NCBI RefSeq assembly: GCF_024713945.1
Contig: NC_134678.1
Span: 1-64,000, forward strand
Reading direction: 5' to 3'
Source of the DNA: Dermatophagoides farinae
Lineage: Eukaryota; Arthropoda; Arachnida; Sarcoptiformes; Pyroglyphidae
Length of the DNA stretch: 64,000 nt
This document shows, one piece after another, positions 61,154 to 64,000 of this stretch. Positions within the stretch are counted from its first letter, which is position 1, and each line of letters begins with the position of its first letter. The notes under the pieces are model-generated. The model had not been told where the DNA came from, did not search any database, and saw nothing but the letters and a program-made list of their open reading frames with translations. Position numbers and translations under genes: made by a program.

Positions 61154-61579
61154 ACCGAAAAAGAGGGAAAGAAAAAAAATAGAAAATTTTCTCATCCGCC
61201 ACAGTGGCTTTCGATTGTTATTGTCGTCGTCGTCGTCTGTCCATAGCCGAGATTTGTGAATTAATCGAAATGATGATTATTGATGTGATGGACGACTATG
61301 AACATTATTGTTCGAATGAATTGGAGCACAAATATTTTTTCTTCTTCTCATTGCGATTATTTTCCAGGAAAAAAAACCATCACACAACACATCGATCGAG
61401 ATGATCTAAATCTCACTAGATCGATCGATTCGTCTCAATCACATATGGCAATCATAAATCGATTGAATGACACCTGTTATTATTGGGCAAAATTGTATTT
61501 ATTATTAGATTTTCGTTTCGATTCAATTGCTCAATTGGAAATTAATCAGAACACGAAATGAAAATAAAAATATCCAAGG
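60922..61579. other. Spacer with possible small unrecognised plus-strand gene
   Basis: Between TIMMDC1 and the PSMB7 stop. Plus-strand ORF segments at about 61220-61340 (with MDDYEHYCSNELEHK) and 61368-61561 (with RLNDTCYYWAKLYLLLDF) are separated by a pyrimidine-rich tract ending in CAG at 61367 and could be exons of a small gene ending at 61561. I could not find a consistent start or a family. An (AATC)n repeat lies at about 61122-61152. Confidence 0.25.
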
Positions 61580-62674
61580 CTATGATGAAGTATCCATTGA
61601 TTCTACTCCAATCGCAATTGTTTGAGTGGATTCCACTTCAATCGGTATGGTTCGTGGTTGTCCAATTATGGCTGTTGTATTTCGAACAAATTGATAGGTT
61701 CCTTCTCTGTAGGGAAAAATAGAACATATAGATATTCAATAAAGAGGTCAATGTGAAAGAATGATCAAAAAATACCGTTTTCCTTTAACATTAGCTTCAT
61801 CATATGGTCGCAAATATTGGGCCTCGTGTCTGGTAATGACACACAAATCCACGTTACTACCAGAGCCAAGATCATTGAAAATGCCAGATGCGATTGCATC
61901 GCGAACCAATTTTTTACCTTCTTCCAACTGGGATTTATCATCAAAGAAAATGAAACAAAAATCAACAACCATTAATCATCATTGAAGGGTCAAACACACA
62001 TACACTTAAATCGGGTTTCCAACGAGATTCGAATACAGCCATGGCTGCTAACGAACCGGAACCCATGGTTGTATAGGGTATTTTATCTGTCGAACCATGT
62101 GGGTGAATACAATAGAGAGTAGGACCGAATTTGTCCACACCACCCAAAACCAAAGCAGCGCCAATATATCCTTGGTACCTATATGAAGCAAAGCTTGGGT
62201 TAAACATTCGGTACCGAAATAATCATCTTACCGGTAAAGATATTGTTTCAGCAAACGATTCGCAACGCACACAGGCACTTGTTTGCCAGTATTCAAACGT
62301 AATAATTCTAATTGTGAACTAATCATTTTTGTAGTATAGTCCGTATCAGCAGCTGTACCGGCACCACAGCAATACATATTCTTGGCAAGGAAATGAATTT
62401 TCGCACAATTCTTATCGGCCACAACGTTACCCGATGTTGCACGAGTATCGGCACCCAATATTACACCATCTTTGAAAATGATTCCAGCAATAGTGGTGCC
62501 AGTTTTCTGCACTTTAGGAATGGGAAAACCTTTTTGTTTCAAATACTCATTCCTTGTAGATAAAAAATTTAATCAAATTAATCGTACAAATTTAGATATC
62601 GATAAATCGTACCTTTCAAAATTTTCAAAATTAAATCCACCAGTTGGTATTTCGGGCAAGATTGCCGAAGACAT
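61580..62674 (-). CDS. PSMB7: Proteasome subunit beta type-7 (beta-2)
   Basis: Catalytic subunit with the trypsin-like activity of the 20S proteasome. Five exons, 62613-62674, 62232-62552, 62004-62178, 61776-61927 and 61580-61706, give 278 residues (human 277). The propeptide has the beta-2-type [11 protein letters not shown] segment and ends KVQKTG, so autocatalytic cleavage would free the catalytic Thr40 ([20 protein letters not shown]). The catalytic lysine sits in [12 protein letters not shown]. Downstream are [23 protein letters not shown] and [11 protein letters not shown], then the long C-terminal arm ([10 protein letters not shown]... IPIEVE) that wraps beta-3. All active-site elements are intact. 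Confidence 0.97.
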
Positions 62675-63078
62675 GTCGATCGATTTTTGGTAATAGTAAT
62701 TAGTATTAGTAGTAATTATTTAAAATTCTAAATCAATAAAAAAATAAACACTTTTCTACATTTGACAATCCAAGCTTTTATATGCGATAGGCAATGACTC
62801 GGCTAAATCCAATTCTCCAGCTTTGTTGACTAGAGCGTGTGTGATTCGAAAGATATCGATACAATCGATATCTTACAGAATTAGTGATTGTTAAACCACG
62901 TAAACATTCAATTCAGATTCAGATGAGTGATAATCGTCGTTTCATTCTCTGTAAATAGAATCAAAATTATTAATGGTATATAATGGTATTTTAATTTGAA
63001 TTGAATTGAATTGATTGAATAAATAGATTCAACTCCGTATCGTAATCGTAAATAATAATATATTTATTGTATTCAACA
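62675..63078. promoter_or_regulatory. Shared upstream region of PSMB7 and the bZIP gene
   Basis: A 404-nt AT-rich interval between divergent start codons. It holds both promoters and a short near-palindrome around ATCGATAC/GTATCGAT-like sequence (about 62852-62871). No gene is seen. Confidence 0.4.
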
Positions 63079-64000
63079 ATGGTCGATATAAATATTCTGT
63101 GTAAGTACTATTTGATTTCTTCTGTCTAAATCTAATTTTTATTATATCTCACATTCGCAGCTGATAATCATTTCGGTATACTACCATCTTATCAGGATAC
63201 TTGTTGTCAAATAACCAACGATTATCTGGGAAATATTGATGAAAGTGATTTAATCACATTCACGGATAATGATACATTCGATACATCACCGCCATCGGAT
63301 CAATATTTCATTGATACACCACCCGAAACACCAGTTAATAATCATACCTGTTCCATTACTAGCAACGGAAACGATATTCTCAATAATAATTTTAGCACCA
63401 TCAATACTGTGTTATTCGGTGAAAATGTGCTGGATTTCAATCAAAATTTTAATGAAATCAACAAACATTCACCATCAATAAATCATCAAAGCGATAGTGA
63501 CAATAGTAACAACACTTCAATCACCACGAATACAACGATTCCATTGACCATTACTTGTCCTACGATTCTATGTTCAAACGAAACCGATACAGTATCATCA
63601 TTGTCATCATCCTCATTCATAGTAAATGGCTATAATCGTGTGTTTGATAGTAAAATATCTAATGGTCATCATAATAATATTCAACCGAAAACTATATTAC
63701 CTAGCAAAGTTTCTAATCACAGACTGAAAGAACGTGACAATTTACATAAACAAAAAATTGAAGCACGTAAATTACGTAATCGAGAAGCTGCATTAAATTC
63801 TCGGCTAAAAAAGAAAGAATATCTGGACAATTTAGAATCGCAAGTCAAACGATTGGGCAAAGAAAATACCGATCTAATGCTAGAGAATGCATTGTTGAAG
63901 CAGAAAATTGTTGATCTAGAACAGGAAATCGGAAAATTCAGACTTTTAGATGCGAATGGCAATTTTACAGATGCAGCGAGCAGCAGAAAAAAGGCTAAAA
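63079..64000 (+). CDS. bZIP transcription factor, ATF6/CREB3 type (partial, runs off window)
   Basis: Exon 1 is 63079-63100 (22 coding nt) and exon 2 begins at 63161 and continues past the window end. About 287 residues are visible. Residues 1-190 are an acidic, Ser/Thr/Asn-rich activation region with a PPETP motif. The basic region RKLRNREAALNSRLKKKEYL (210-229) carries the invariant N..AA..SR pattern, and the KKKEYxxxLE extension is characteristic of ATF6 and CREB3 proteins. It is followed by a leucine zipper rich in Glu/Asn (ENTDLMLENALLKQKI). ATF6-type proteins are ER-anchored stress sensors; the expected transmembrane segment would lie beyond 64000, so the subfamily cannot be settled here. 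Confidence 0.9.

Overview
This window looks like nuclear DNA of a small-genome arthropod, most likely an acariform mite close to the house-dust mites (Dermatophagoides-type). It is AT-rich, nearly all introns are tiny (about 50-90 nt), and the intergenic DNA is full of simple repeats such as (ATC)n, (TG)n, (AATC)n and (GAAT)n. The proteins are clearly animal (paxillin, FET, Toll-like, PAN-ZP, NPAT). The organism is inferred from style and gene content; no diagnostic marker was seen. I recognised no virus-like element, LINE, SINE or DNA transposon.

Layout. 1-2259 is non-coding. 2260-5025 (+) is a long-chain acyl-CoA synthetase. 5247-8688 (-) holds two intronless secreted proteins, one short with six cysteines and one of 838 residues with homopolymer runs. 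8689-11472 is a non-coding gap. 11473-15872 (-) holds a very divergent PAZ-less Argonaute, a prenylcysteine oxidase and an intron-bearing tRNA-Leu(AAG). 16065-17918 (+) is a Toll-like LRR protein without a TIR domain. 18002-24220 (-) is a dense tandem run: canopy-family ER protein, a GalNAc-transferase-like protein without its metal-binding motif, AAGAB/p34 and ARPC1. 24829-25372 (+) is CutA. 25531-29249 (-) is paxillin and 30364-32997 (-) a FUS/cabeza RNA-binding protein. 33565-36446 (+) is an FHA protein with eleven 21-residue repeats. 37189-38953 (+) is an ENT nucleoside transporter and 39239-39860 (+) gluconokinase. 39881-42264 (-) is NPAT, and 42937-45782 (-) a PAN-ZP membrane protein. 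45783-60246 is a gene desert of about 14.5 kb in an otherwise packed region. 60247-60921 (+) is TIMMDC1, 61580-62674 (-) proteasome beta-2 (PSMB7), and 63079 to the window end (+) an ATF6/CREB3-type bZIP factor.

Most genes are unrelated housekeeping or cell-biology genes, often packed head to head (FUS with the FHA gene, ARPC1 with CutA, PSMB7 with ATF6) or tail to tail (gluconokinase and NPAT stop codons 20 bp apart). I rebuilt exon structures by hand from GT/AG sites, phase and family similarity. Every multi-exon model given closes in frame, except the bZIP gene, which runs off the window.

The most unusual material is: the PAZ-less, slicer-dead Argonaute; the FHA/tandem-repeat protein with a PP1-like motif (a Ki-67-like candidate); the 113-nt intron in tRNA-Leu(AAG); the TIR-less Toll; and the GalNAc-transferase pseudoenzyme. 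Three of these five lie within about 10 kb of one another.
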